From the NCBI RefSeq assembly GCF_020283565.1, contig NC_060059.1:49124572-49188571 (forward strand): DNA of 64,000 bases, read 5' to 3'. The stretch comes from Trifolium pratense. Taxonomy: Eukaryota; Streptophyta; Magnoliopsida; Fabales; Fabaceae. The notes beneath the pieces were generated by a model. That model saw only the letters and a program-made list of their open reading frames with translations, did no database searches and was not told where the DNA came from. Positions within the stretch are counted from its first letter, which is position 1. Each line of letters begins with the position of its first letter. Position numbers and translations under genes: made by a program. Positions 38,515-54,251 of this stretch are shown piece after piece.

Positions 38515-38653
38515 TATTTTTTTTATCAAGTAGTTTAGTGGTTAAAATTTCACCTTTTAAGGTGAATAGATGGATCATTGTTCGAAGTTTGAACCCCGGT
38601 TCCTGCATATTACATGCAATGTCCATGTCAATCGAGCTATGCTCTCAGTGACG
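38515..38653 (+). mobile_element. tRNA-derived SINE, family 1
   Basis: Box-A-like TAGTGGTTAAAATTT and box-B-like AGTTTGAACCCC are spaced as in a tRNA. The order matches the copies at 49060-49187 and 54911-55035 (TTTCACCTTT.AAGGTGA, TTCCTGCATAT, CGAGCTATGCTC). Confidence 0.6.
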
Positions 38654-39049
38654 AAAGAATTTATTTTCTATCTAAGCATAAAATCAATACTTCGAGCATA
38701 TGCATGGTCATGATTATTAGAACCAAGGACTAATTTGTACACACAATTCACATCCAAAAGAAGATCATGGGGATGATTAGAGAAGAGAGCTGACTTTGGT
38801 AATGACCTTGGATTATATTTAATTTGTTCCAACAATATACAGTATGCAATAAACAGTACTAGCACGGGGGGAACCCCAAATTAGTCTAATTAGCAAGTAA
38901 AACTCTGACTTTGAAGTCTTCATAAGGTCAATTAGCTTGGGAAAAGTCAAGTAGCTTGCTATTATTGGTGTATAATAAAATAAAGTACTACTCTTACTGC
39001 CATTTAATTATTCATTTTATAATGTACAGGCTTCTTCATTTTTTTGTCA

Positions 39050-39175
39050 ATAGTAAAACTAGTAAACATCACTGAAACTTACATACAACTGTGAGATTTT
39101 GGATTCGAATTCAAATGAATGCGTTTAATCTAACAATATAATGTCAGTTCAGCCAAGACTTATAGACCGTATATA
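39050..39175 (+). mobile_element. SINE-like repeat, family 3
   Basis: Related to 28745-28890. It has ACATACAACTGTGAGAT, a degraded box B (GGATTCGAATTC) and an AGACTTATAGAC end. Confidence 0.4.
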
Positions 39176-40292
39176 AGCGTGTAGTTGATAGTACAAATTG
39201 AAAAGCTCCAACATATCCTCTTTATCCTCTGTACAGCCAGTCAAATTATTTTAACCAAGATTCTTTGGATAATGTTAAAGTCTCTTCTGACTTAACCGGT
39301 GATTCTGAGTTCGAACTCAGTTACAGGAATATAGACTTTAAAACTCTAAAGAGAACTTTTCCACCCAATATAATTTTCTCCGATTGGATGGATTAGTTTA
39401 TGCAATTACAAATAGAGAATACACCAAAAATTATATGGGGTTTGATTTATACACTTTATATTACGCATGCTGTTGGGGACATTTATATAATAATTGATGT
39501 AAAAAGTCAAAAGTGGAAATATGATTTGGGATCTCTAAATAATGAAGTAAAATATAGGTAGGAAATAAGGCACGTAATTCTGTCGGATATAACATATCAG
39601 TAGCCCTCATTTGCTGAAAACATGTACTATGATATACTATATATGCATCACTGGATCTCAATTTCAAATCTATGTTTCCACAATAAAGGAGTTCAACCTC
39701 TTGAGCTAGCTAGGCTCTTAAATTTCACCACACTATATACTTCAAAGTATTAATACCAGCTAGCAAAAGTATATAGTATTGGTATATCATTTTTGCATAA
39801 CCAAAGGTAAATAGAGTAAAGAGAGCAAGTCCCTTTATTAAAATAATCCACATGGTAAGAAGCATAGGATTTATCTTCTTTTTCCCCTGTTACAGAGCAG
39901 AAAAGAACAAAGACAAGAAAAGAAAAGAAAAAGTAAAATATTGTTGGTGACATTTCTTTCTTTTTTTCCATAAAGGAGAGTGGACAACAGCAATCATTCA
40001 CACAAGAACCAGCACAACCAATTGGCACCTTTAATCATCATACATATATTCCCTCTCTCCTCCTAATTAAGCACCACTCTCCCTAATCATTCATGCATGC
40101 CACATGATAAATAAAAAGAACACAATAAGAACCCTTCCAAATTTCAAATTATTTCATATTTTCACTCTCTCTCCAATTCACATAGAAACTATGAGAGCAC
40201 GCATGACTTTCACTTGCTTTATTAATAGTTTTTAAAACATTAACAACATTGTTTATTTCCACTTCCCGCCATAACAACTTCATCTTCATCCA
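39176..40292. other. intergenic region and PXC1-like promoter
   Basis: No gene is supported. The last 150 bases before the ATG are pyrimidine-rich (TTCACTCTCTCTCCAATTC near 40160), as in many plant 5' leaders. A clear TATA box cannot be singled out. Confidence 0.4.
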
Positions 40293-42894
40293 ATGATGAA
40301 TTGTGCCATCATGTTCTTCTTCTTCTTCCTCTTCTTAGGCACCTACATTGTACCGTGTCTTACATATAATGACACTCATGCACTTACTCTCTTCCGCCAA
40401 CAAACAGACATACATGGCCAACTCCATACCAACTGGACCGGAACAGATGCATGCTCGGCCACATGGCATGGCGTCATTTGCTCACCAAACAATCGTGTCA
40501 CGTCCCTCACACTTCCGTCCCTCAACCTCCGAGGACCCATCGACGCCCTTTCTCCCCTCACCCATCTCCGCCTCCTCGACCTCCATAACAACCGCCTAAA
40601 TGGCACTGTTTCCCCCTCTCTCCTCTCAAATTGCACAAACCTCAAACTCCTCTACCTCGCCGGAAACGACTTTTCTGGTCAAATCCCACCTGATATCTCC
40701 TCCCCGGTTAATCTCCTTCGTCTTGACCTCTCCGACAACAACCTTGCCGGTGCAATTCCAAATGAAATTTCCCGTTTAACTAGCCTCCTCACTCTCAGGC
40801 TTCAGAACAACGCACTCTCCGGTAACATCCCTGACCTCTCCTCTGCCATGCCGAATCTCACAGAGCTCAACATGACAAACAACGAATTCCACGGTCATAT
40901 ACCAAACTCCATGGTTAAAAAATTCGGTGATGAAAGCTTCTCCGGTAACGAAGGTTTATGTGGTTCAAAACCGTTCCGAGTCTGTTCCTCCACAGAGAAC
41001 AATCCTCCTTTCTCTGAACCGGTTCAGACGGTTCCTTCAAACCCCAGTTCTTTCCCTGAAACAAGTGTAGTCGCAAGACCAAGAAGCCAACACCGTAAAG
41101 GGTTAAGCCTCGGCGCAATTGTAGCCATTGTGGTGGCTATTTGTGTTGCATTGTTAGTGGTAACATCTTTCGTTGTTGCTCAATGTTGTGCCAGAGGGAG
41201 AGGTGTTAATAGTAATTCCATAATGGGCAGTGAGGCTGGAAACGGAAAGAGGAAGAGTTATGGTAGTGAGAAGAAGGTGTATAATGCAAATGGTGGGGGT
41301 GGTGATAGTAGTGACGGGACTAGTGGAACTGATATGAGCAAGCTTGTGTTTTTTGATAGGAGGAATGGGTTTGAATTGGAGGATTTGTTGCGTGCTTCTG
41401 CTGAGATGCTTGGGAAGGGTAGTTTGGGAACTGTTTATAAAGCAGGGCTTGATGATGGTAGTACAGTTGCTGTTAAGAGGTTAAAAGATGCAAATCCCTG
41501 TGCTAGGCATGAGTTTGAGCAGTATATGGATGTGATTGGGAAGCTTAAACACCCTAATATTGTTAAACTTAGAGCTTATTATTATGCTAAGGAAGAAAAG
41601 CTTCTTGTCTATGATTATCTCTCAAATGGAAGTTTGCATGCTCTTCTTCATGGTAGTCTTAAACTATTTTTCTTAGTTGGTCTATGATTCATTAGTTTTC
41701 AACTTTTGCTATGTTTATTTTCACTTAAAAAAAATAAAAACACCAATAAGAAGCACTAGTGGAGCTAGGGAAAGTGGTCAATGCAAAGTTTTAAAAACCA
41801 GACCAAAATGGTGATTCAACCGGTTGAATCGTGAATTGGCCAATTTGTTGGTTGGTTTGATCCGAATTGTACTACAGTCTGGTTCATTAAAATGGAACTG
41901 AAATTGAAACAATTGAACCATGACTCGAAGGTCTCACTGATTTGATCTCTGGTTCAGTTTTTAAAAAGTTTGGTTAATATGATCCATTTAAAAGGGCAGA
42001 TGTAGGAGGTAACTGAGTTCATATATGATGAAGGAACAAATTATGATCAGACTTTATCTATCTTTTGACCGATCACATAATAGTCCCAGGACCACCTTTG
42101 AATTCTATATATGGATGAAAACAAAAACAAATAAAACCACTAATGATCTTTTTTTTTTATTTTGTTTTATTGTGATATTGTTGTATATCTAATTTATTGT
42201 ATTGATAGGGAACCGTGGACCTGGGAGGATTCCATTGGATTGGACAACAAGAATAAGCTTGGTGTTAGGAGCAGCAAGAGGGGTAGCTAGGATTCATACA
42301 GAGTACAGTGCAGCAAAAGTGCCACATGGGAATGTGAAATCATCCAATGTACTACTTGACAAGAATGGTGTTGCTTGCATATCTGACTTTGGTTTGTCAC
42401 TACTATTAAACCCTGTTCATGCAATTGCAAGATTGGGAGGGTACAGAGCACCTGAACAGACAGAACAAAAGAAACTGTCTCAGCAAGCTGATGTGTACAG
42501 TTTTGGAGTGTTGCTATTGGAAGTTCTCACAGGGAGAGCTCCTTCATTACATTATCCCTCCCCGGGGACGGCTCGTCCTCGTAAAGATGAAGAGGACCAA
42601 ACTATGGTGGATCTTCCCAAATGGGTTCGATCAGTTGTGAAAGAAGAGTGGACTGGAGAGGTTTTTGATCAAGAACTTTTGCGATACAAGAATATTGAGG
42701 AAGAGCTTGTGTCAATGCTGCATGTTGGGTTGGCTTGTGTGGTGGCACAACCGGAGAAGAGGCCAACTATGGTAGATGTTGTTAAGATGATTGAGGATAT
42801 CAGGGTGGAGCAATCTCCTCTGTGTGAGGACTATGATGAATCACGTGATTCACTTTCACCTTCCATTCCCACCACTGAAGATGGTTTGGCTTAG
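40293..42894 (+). CDS. PXC1: LRR receptor-like pseudokinase, PXC1-like (2 exons)
   Basis: Exons 40293-41652 and 42209-42894 join in frame to 681 residues. The layout is signal peptide (1-24), LRR N-cap with a WHGV block, about five leucine-rich repeats (70-215), a Pro/Ser-rich stalk, one membrane segment (about 271-297), a Gly/Ser-rich juxtamembrane region and a kinase fold (about 370-660). The P-loop GKGSLG and Lys395 (AVKRL) are present. The catalytic-loop HRD is replaced by HGN (493-495), while DFG (513-515) and APE remain. This is typical of LRR subfamily III pseudokinases. The C-terminal [11 protein letters not shown] tail and the linkage to the pyruvate kinase gene point to Arabidopsis PXC1 (At2g36570), which supports secondary wall formation in xylem. 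It probably signals as a scaffold. Family identity is certain; orthology is likely. Confidence 0.82.
41787..41970. repeat. MITE in the PXC1-like intron
   Basis: The ends GTTTTAAAAACCAGACC and GGTTCAGTTTTTAAAAAG are inverted partners. The inside is rich in GGTT/AACC words (CAACCGGTTGAATC). The GC-rich repeat at 63393-63560 starts in a similar way, so both may belong to one family. Confidence 0.5.
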
Positions 42895-44025
42895 GAATTA
42901 TAGTGCAATATTATTGTATGGTATATATACATATATGTATGTCATTCTAGTTCAGGAGGGAGGAGTATTTAACTTATCTTTGTTCCTCTTCCAGTTGCAT
43001 TGTGTTGCTGCAATTAGCTAGCTCTTCAATCATGTTAAGTGTTCTTTGTAAAATTTGCGAGCTTTGTGTAATTCCATTGTTGAACGTTGCAGAAATCTGA
43101 GGATCTTTAGGTTGAGTTTGGAATAAAGTCTTGTCTGGTTCAATTGCATCTGCACCCTGAATCTGCAATCATGAGTTGTGTCTGCTGTATCTGCAACACT
43201 TGATAATTGCAAGTAGCTTGATTGTAAATCTCTCATATGCAACTCTGAAATCATGAAATCAAATTAGAAGCACTAATGTATGTGTATATACATCAATAAA
43301 AGTGCCTTCAAACGCAGCGACACATAATTTCCATAAAAAATCATTATGAATTAATCATTGCATAAATAGCTTACAAGTTGCAACTGATGATGAATTCCTT
43401 CAAATTATCATTAAGCATGCAAACTCTAAACCTTGCGACAAAAGATGTCACAGTTACATGTTGAGATAAAGACATACAATAAAAATTCGAGACATGCAAC
43501 AGTTTGCAATTTCAAACCTCTCCCTGGTGGCCGTGCACGTCCACTAAAAGAAATAATTACTTTTTTTAATCTATTTCTTCTATTTTTCATCTTTTGACTC
43601 TTTATATATCCTTTACTAAAAAAACAAGAAAAAAATTGACTTGATCAAAGTGATTATCAGTATACTAGCAATAATAGACAGTTGTATTTGAGTTAAAATA
43701 CTTCCATATCTGTTCACATGTTACCAACAAGGAAGACTACAGCTAATACATTACAATGCTACAACTCATCTGGGAATAATTTACAGAGGCATTTCTCTTT
43801 ACATTTTACAGAAATATATATATTAAAGTACAACCACCACTAAAACAACATAGGCCTAGGAAATTTGTGACTTCAGCTCTACAATTTCCGTGAACTTTGC
43901 TGAATAACACTGAACTTGTCTAGATTTGATATTTTCTTCTCCAAACATCTCAGTGGTGGTAAGTATTCTGATCAACTAAATGGTTCTAACTTTCCTAATA
44001 ATAACTGAATCGGTTGAATTAAATG
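42895..44025. other. 3' flanks of two convergent genes
   Basis: This stretch lies between the stops of the PXC1-like gene (+) and the trihelix/UMP-kinase gene (-). It presumably holds both 3' untranslated regions. No other gene seen. Confidence 0.5.
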
Positions 44026-48126
<4,101 letters not shown>

Positions 48127-48385
48127 AAGGGTAACGGAGAAGGCGTTAAAGGTTTGAGGGAACGGCGTTGTAGAGGACGTTAGGGAAAGAGAGTGTGAAG
48201 CGTTAAGAGAAGGTGAAAATGTGTTTGACGGAGCGTGACTTCCGTGAGTTAGTATGGTTTTTGCCGTTACGTTGGCGTGACGTTTCCGTTAAATGATAAC
48301 TGCGAGTGCATTGTACGCGCTTTTGTTGTCCCACGTAGGAGACCCATTGTTTATTTGGGACAACCTTGCATATTTTTTTTTTTTT
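48127..48385. other. 5' flank of the trihelix/UMP-kinase gene
   Basis: Leader and promoter region of the minus-strand gene. It is more GC-rich than the surroundings (many CG dinucleotides, 48130-48320). I cannot assign a specific control site. Confidence 0.4.
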
Positions 48386-48922
48386 TAAATATATTTTTTT
48401 GTCCGTATAGTTTGCTAGAATTTTTATTTTAGTCTCTAAAATATTTTTTCACATTTTTTAGTCCTTCAAATTTTTTTTATTAATGTTTTTAGTTCTTACT
48501 TTTCATTCAACTCGTGTATATTTTCAAATTTTTGAATGATTTTTTGTATTCATATTTATAATATTATAAGAATATCAGTCGGTCCTAAGACCGGATATCA
48601 AGTTTTCAAAAAAAAATATTATAAGAATATCTCCGATAAAAATTTATAATTTTTTAACATAAAATGAATTATTTATGTTAAAAAATTCATATTTAATTCA
48701 TCTTTTGTTAAAAAAATTTAAACTTTTATAACAGAGATTCATATAATGTACTAAACATGATCGCGGAAAAAAAAAATTTCAAATGATATGCACGGGTTGA
48801 ATGAAAAGTATGGACTAAAAACATTGACGAAAAAAACTTTAGAGACTAAAAAGTGTGAAAAAATTCTTCAGAGACTAAAATGAAAATTTTGGAAAACTAT
48901 AGGACCAAAAACATATTTAACC
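48386..48922. mobile_element. foldback MITE (MULE-like) with ~130-bp inverted ends
   Basis: The left end contains TTAAATATA, GTCCGTATAGTTTGCTAGAA and TTTTAGTCTCTAAAAT. The right end, inverted, gives TTAAATATGTTTTTGGTCC, TATAGTTTTCCAAAA and TTTTAGTCTCTGAAGAAT. This type of end is familiar from legume genomes. It has no coding capacity. Confidence 0.65.
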
Positions 48923-49059
48923 ATTTTTTTTTAAATAAAAAAAAAAGCAAACAACCTTGCATATTGGCATCAAAAGAATCAAATATTGGTTTCAAGTTTA
49001 TTAAATTTATTCTAAAAAATAATTTAGTGATATAAGGATGAATTTCTTGGTATTTTAAA

Positions 49060-49187
49060 AAAAAATGTCAAATAGCTTGTGGCTAGAAATTTCACCTTAA
49101 AAGTGATTAAGTGAAGTATCTGGGGTTCGAACCCCGACTACTACACATAAAGTGTGATATCTTTACCAACTGAGTTAAGTTCACGTT
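49060..49187 (+). mobile_element. tRNA-derived SINE, family 1
   Basis: Box-A-like TGTGGCTAGAAATTTC and box B GGGGTTCGAACCCC, then CGACTACTACACATAAAG and CCAACTGAGTTAAGTTCACG. It ends three bases before a perfect palindrome (49191-49426). Confidence 0.65.
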
Positions 49188-49190
49188 ACT

Positions 49191-49279
49191 AAATAGTTTT
49201 TATGAAGATGAGAATAAATTATATATGTAGTAATTAACTACCAATAAATTTTCCAATTATAAAAGTTGTAAAAATTATT

Positions 49280-49337
<58 letters not shown>

Positions 49338-49426
49338 AATAATTTTTACAACTTTTATAATTGGAAAATTTATTGGTAGTTAATTACTACATATATAATT
49401 TATTCTCATCTTCATAAAAACTATTT
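49191..49426. repeat. perfect 236-bp palindrome with a (TA)n centre
   Basis: Reading inward from AAATAGTTTTTATGAAGATG at 49191 and from the inverted copy ending at 49426, both arms match base for base through GTAGTTAATTACTAC-type words to the AT centre (about 49281-49336). I found no mismatch in arms of about 90 bases. Confidence 0.9.
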
Positions 49427-49439
49427 TACTTTCTTTTTC

Positions 49440-49800
49440 TTGTATCAAACATATACATTATTCTATCATTTTATTCTTAGAATCTACAATGATACTCTTT
49501 TATCCACCCTTTTCATTGGAAAATTTTTCTATTCCTAAAAATGTTTTAATCCACGATAAAATTTAATAAACTTGTAATAAACTTTTTTTTAAGGTAAACT
49601 TGTAACAAACATAATAGTACATTATTCTATCATTTTATTGTCAGAAATTTACAATGATATTTTTTTCACTCATCCCTTTCTTTGCGAAATTTTTTCTTTT
49701 CCTAAGAATGTTTTATACTCGGAGTAAAATTTGATAAAATTGTAACAAACATGATAATGCATTATTCTATCATTTTATTCTCAAGAATTTACAATGGTAA
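49440..49800. repeat. three diverged direct repeats
   Basis: CATTATTCTATCATTTTATT followed by a TACAATG word occurs near 49456, 49622 and 49761. The stretches between also share TTTCCTAA.AATGTTTTA and TTGTAACAAACAT. Confidence 0.7.
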
Positions 49801-49841
49801 CTTGAAACAAATGCACCCTTAGACACAGCTAAAAATCTCAC

Positions 49842-52254
49842 CTTTGGGTGTTTGTGGTGTTGTTTGATACGGTTTTGAGCATAAAAGTCATTCTAGCCGC
49901 GAGATAAAAATGCATGCGGTTCGGGTTGGTTCAGTTGGTTTATAAAAAGTCATCTCAAATCAACGCCGCTTGGATTGGTTCGGTTTGTGTGGTTTACAGC
50001 ATAACATTTCAGTATCAAACAATTTTAAACAATGTGAACATGTTCTTCACTGTGATAGTTTGATTTCGTTCTTCTTCACTGCAATATGAACATGTTCTTC
50101 ACTATGATATTTTATGTGAATCTTCGACATTGTTTCTTATCCACTGTGATTTATCTTTATTTTTCAACTATTTGACTCAATTGAATTGATTTTTCTCCAT
50201 ATTTGGTTGTTGTTTGCTTGACTTGAATTATGCAAACAAGGTGTTTGTTGAAATGTTACAACACAGTGAGTTTGGTTATGTTGGTTTTTAGCTGAACATG
50301 TTTTTCTAATGATTATAGCATGCCTTTGTTTGTGGTTTCAGCAAGATTAATATGGATGTTGAGTTTGCGGAAGATTGTGGAGCATGTTGAGTTAATTCTG
50401 TCATTCCTACAGATATTTCATGATTCTACAATGCAATTTGTATATGCTTGAGGTTTACACTATTGGAAGAAAAATTATAAAAATGTGTTATTCCGAAGAT
50501 GCAAAGTTAAAGTCCATGACTTTAAAGATGAAATTGAAGTACAATAAATATTGGGGAAATCCTGACCGCCTTTAACATGTTTTTGCTGATTGCAATGGTA
50601 TTAGATTCTCGGTGTAAAATGAAGCTTTTTGAATGGTTGACAACTAGGATCTATAGTAGTGCTCAATCATAATCTTTGAAAACCAAAGTAGATGCTTATT
50701 TGAAGTCTATGTATGATGAATACTCAGGTAGGGTGGTGTCTCGTTTAGGTAGTTCTTCCAATCTATCAAGTGGTTTTAATGGTTTTGGCGATCCACATGA
50801 AATAGCTGAATTTTATGAATCAGAAAGGTGTAGCACATCAGAGACTGAAATAGCCAAGTACAATCGACTAGAAGTAGAAGAGCAACATACTAGCTTTGAT
50901 TTGCTAGAATGGTGGAAGGTGGACTCTAGCCGATTTCCAATACTTGCAAGCATTGCAAGAGATGTTTTAGTCATACCTATAACAACTGTAGCTTCTGAAT
51001 CTACTTTTAATTAGCAATGGAGGAAGGATCCTTGACCTACATCGCAGCTCTTTATTAGTGGCAACTGTGGAAGCGCTCATTTGTACACAAGTTGGCTCGG
51101 CGCAGCATTTTCATCCTTTATTTCTAGTGAGGACCTTGATACTATTGATCAAATTGAAGAAGGTAAGATACATTTTCATCATTTCTTACTAGTGTGTTGT
51201 TACTTGATTGATACATACTCAAATGTTTTTCTTTGTTTTGCAGAAATGTTTTATACGCAAGATGCTGCTAGTTGTTCGACCTCTTTGAAGGTAAGTGTAT
51301 ATGTTTTTCTTTGTTATGTTAGTATGTTAATGTCTCGATTGTAAGCTTATGTAGCTAAGTTGTTGAGTGATTATGATTGTTTCAAGTAAATGAAGATTTG
51401 TTGAATTTAATTTTCATTTGTTCAATTTTAGCTTCTCTTGAGAATATTTCTTGATTTCGTAACTGAAGATAATTTCATGTATGTAGATATATTGGGATTT
51501 ATGCAATAGTAACAATGTGATTCTTGTTTCAGGTACCCCAAATTAGGTGTATGAAACTTGAACTTTGTTTTGCAGTTTGGAGAAGCAACTCATCATGCAA
51601 ACAATTTCATTTCATTTGATTTAGGTCATTGCTTTTGTTGGAACATGGAAGATACTTGTTATTAGTATTATTTTTCCATTTCACTACAATGTCAGTATTT
51701 GATTTAGGCCATTTCAGTTCCCAAAATATTATTATTGTAAGAAAATGGAGATTATGATCTTTTTTTCCATTTAAGTACAATGTTATTAGTATTTCAGTAC
51801 AATGTCACTATTTGATTTAGGCCATTCCAGTTCCTAAATTATTATTATTGTAAGAAAATGGAGATTATAATCTAATTCAATTATTATAGGAATTTACAAT
51901 TACTATTATTGTAAGAAAATGGATATTATGAAAAACTAGTTTAAAATCCAATTCCTGGTTAAAAAAAGTATTAAAAAATGGTTTTTTAAAAGACATTGAA
52001 AACTGATTAACAATAAGTTTTTTAAATTTTTTTGACAAAAAAAACTGATTTAAAACCAATTTTTTCAAAAATAAACTGGTTTTAATAAAAAAAACTGGTT
52101 TAAAACCAATTAATTGAATCCAAACCGGTTTTAAACTGAACCGAAACTGATTTTAGAAATAAACTGGTTTTTATAAAATTTTGTTTCAGTTACTGAACCG
52201 AACCATATAAATGGTTAAATTTAGTGTAGTTCATGAACCATGAACATCCCTATA
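49842..52254 (+). mobile_element. remnant of an autonomous hAT element
   Basis: The right end, read inverted, gives TAGGGATGTTCATGGTTCAT, a common hAT-type terminus, preceded by GGTTCGGTTCAG. The left edge near 49842 shows a weaker TTGGGTGTTTGTGGT and the same GGTTCGG words at about 49918-49990. The element carries the broken transposase listed separately. Boundaries are approximate and no target duplication could be fixed. Confidence 0.55.
50470..51165 (+). pseudogene. hAT transposase, C-terminal part, broken
   Basis: In order, across frames, the plus strand reads KMKLKYNKYWGNPD, then FLLIAMVLDSRCKMKLFEW, KTKVDAYLKSMYDEYSG, LLEWWKVDSSRFPILASIAR, DVLVIPITTVASESTFN, and GGRILDLHRSSLL with VEALICTQ. 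This is the end of a zinc-finger BED/RICESLEEPER-type hAT transposase, including the dimerisation domain (LEWWK.., A.ESTFS.GGR). At least two frameshifts or stops (near 50575-50675 and 51013) inactivate it. The longest open piece is 50676-51014. Confidence 0.85.
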
Positions 52255-52959
52255 ACCAATCCAAAAACAGAACCAAGACTACAATTATCACTACTAAACT
52301 TTCAAGTACCATTAGTGAATTCTTCACCATCGTCCGACACATACAAAAGGGGGAATAAATCTCTTTGAGTTCTTGCATACAAAAGGGGAGAATAAATCTA
52401 ACAATATTTGCATAAAGTCAATATCCTAACTCAAAAAACAACTACCGAAGAACATACCAAAGTAAGTCACTACTAAACTTGTCATTCTTGATCTAATTCT
52501 TCACCCTCATCAACTACATCATCATTATCGTCAGCCACATCATCTTCATGAACTTGTTCTATAGTATATAGTTTGGGTTAACGTTTAAGCCTTCCATCAA
52601 TTGTTTTACCATATCACAAAGATCATTCCTTTCAATTTTCAGTTCTTCAAATTCATGTCTTTGCATCCATTTAGTTGATGAGGAAGTTGAACCGTGGTAA
52701 TTTTGTCTGGCTACAAATAAAGAAGATTCACTCCCGATACTATATATATACATGTTCATTCCTAATTCCTGCAACCTCAGACCACACATCCATTTCTTTT
52801 GATGGCAGAGTTTGTTGCAAAGATGTTTGTTGGGTCAATTCCTCCCATCTACGTTTAAACTTTCCCTATCGACACAAATATATGGTTAATTAATATTTGA
52901 CTAAATTCTGCATCTAGACCGGGCATGTGTGTAATTAACATTCCTAGAAATAAAAAATT
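52255..52959. other. intergenic DNA, possibly with a CACTA transposase fragment
   Basis: On the minus strand (52559-52860) words such as WEELTQQTSLQQT and ERNDLCDMVKQLMEGLNVNP recall the coiled C-terminal part of plant Ptta/En-Spm transposase-like proteins. A stop and frame changes break it. This is a weak call. Confidence 0.3.
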
Positions 52960-53580
52960 GTTGGGAGAGAGGCAGATTGAGAGAGGGAGGGGCGAGAGGG
53001 TCCTCGTGGTGGAGGGAGTTAGTCCGTATTCAAGATGGTGGAGGGGAGGTAGGGGGAGGGTGGTTTAGGGAGCATGTTTCGAGAAAGATAAAGGATATGT
53101 CTAACACTTTTTTCTGGACGGACCCATGGGTGGACGGGACCCCGATGTGTGAGCGGTTTGGGAGGCTGTTTGACTTGGCAGAGAACAAATCGGCTTCGGT
53201 GGTGCGATGTTCTCGTTAGGGCGGGGGCAGGAGGGAAGGCGTGGGTGTGTGGAGGCGTCAATTGAGGGCGTGGGAGGAGGAGTTGTTGAGAAAGTGTCAG
53301 ACCTTACTTCTTAATCTCTCCTTGCAGGATCATTTCTCAGATAGATGGCTGTGACGGCCTAACATGAATAATGGCTACACTGTTCGTGGTGCATACCAGA
53401 TCTTGATGGCCCAGGATGTCGTTACTTTGGATGGCGCGGCATGCCTCATTTGAGACCCTTAGGTTCCTTTGAAGATTTTTATTCTTGCGTGACGATTCTT
53501 GCGAGATAGATTACCCATCAAATCAAACCTGATCTCTCGCGACTCTTACGACGCAGGTTACCCACCAAATCATTTTTGAC
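52960..53580 (+). pseudogene. LINE (non-LTR retrotransposon) C-terminal fragment
   Basis: Plus-strand fragments across frames read GGWFREHVSRKIKDMSNTFF, WTDPWVDGTPMCERFGRLFD, FSDRWLWRPNMNNGYTVRGA, and VPLKIFILA.RFLRDRLPIK. This is the region between reverse transcriptase and the zf-RVT domain of plant LINEs. The zf-RVT start (VPLK..LA.R...DRLPTKSNL) is clear. The part up to 53400 is much more G-rich than its surroundings, which suggests a fairly recent arrival. Stops and frame changes make it a pseudogene. Confidence 0.75.
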
Positions 53581-54251
53581 TTGTTAAAAAAAAATTAAGA
53601 AAAGTAAAAGTTTTCCTTCCAATCTAATATAGCATGTTGTTCACTTCACGGTCAGCCTCGCACACAGCACACCATCCACAACACCCCTATCCCATGCCTC
53701 ACATGCTTTCCTCGCCTTAGTTATAGGTATATTATATTTTTTGCTAAACCCACCTACTACTCCCACCCCCTATCACGTGCCTTCCTAATATTCTTCCAAA
53801 ATAAACCACGTGCGTCACCATTCTTTCCCAAAAAAAAAAAAAAAAACAAAACGTAAGACCGTGGTCACCGTAGTACTTTTCTGTCACAACCCTCCATCAC
53901 AAAAAAAAAAAAAAACACAAAAACGAACCACAAAACCTGGTTCTCTCATCCAACAACCAGTATTTCGCCACGTCATAACATCTTCCAGAAATTCCATCAA
54001 TTACCTAAGACAGTATCACTGTGAAACCGCTAACGAAAGTTGAAAACAAAAGAGAACAATATATATATAAAGAAACAACGAATAAAAGCATATTATCAAT
54101 TATTGTTCTGTTCAATTCAAAGCCTTTTTCATTTTCAGCGTTTGCGAGTTGCGTTTGTTTCTTTACGCAGCACGCCACTACTGTTCATTCTCTTCTTCTT
54201 AATCGATTTTCTGGAAAAGCTATTTTCGCCGATTAACAAACTTAACCAAAC
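53581..54251. other. promoter and 5' leader of the pyruvate kinase gene
   Basis: No gene in this stretch. The part 54050-54251 is the probable leader. A-rich runs lie near 53825 and 53900. Confidence 0.45.
54060..54069 (+). promoter_or_regulatory. possible TATA box of the pyruvate kinase gene
   Basis: TATATATATA followed by AAG lies about 185 bases before the start codon, a plausible distance for a gene with a leader of about 150 bases. No transcript evidence is available. Confidence 0.3.
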
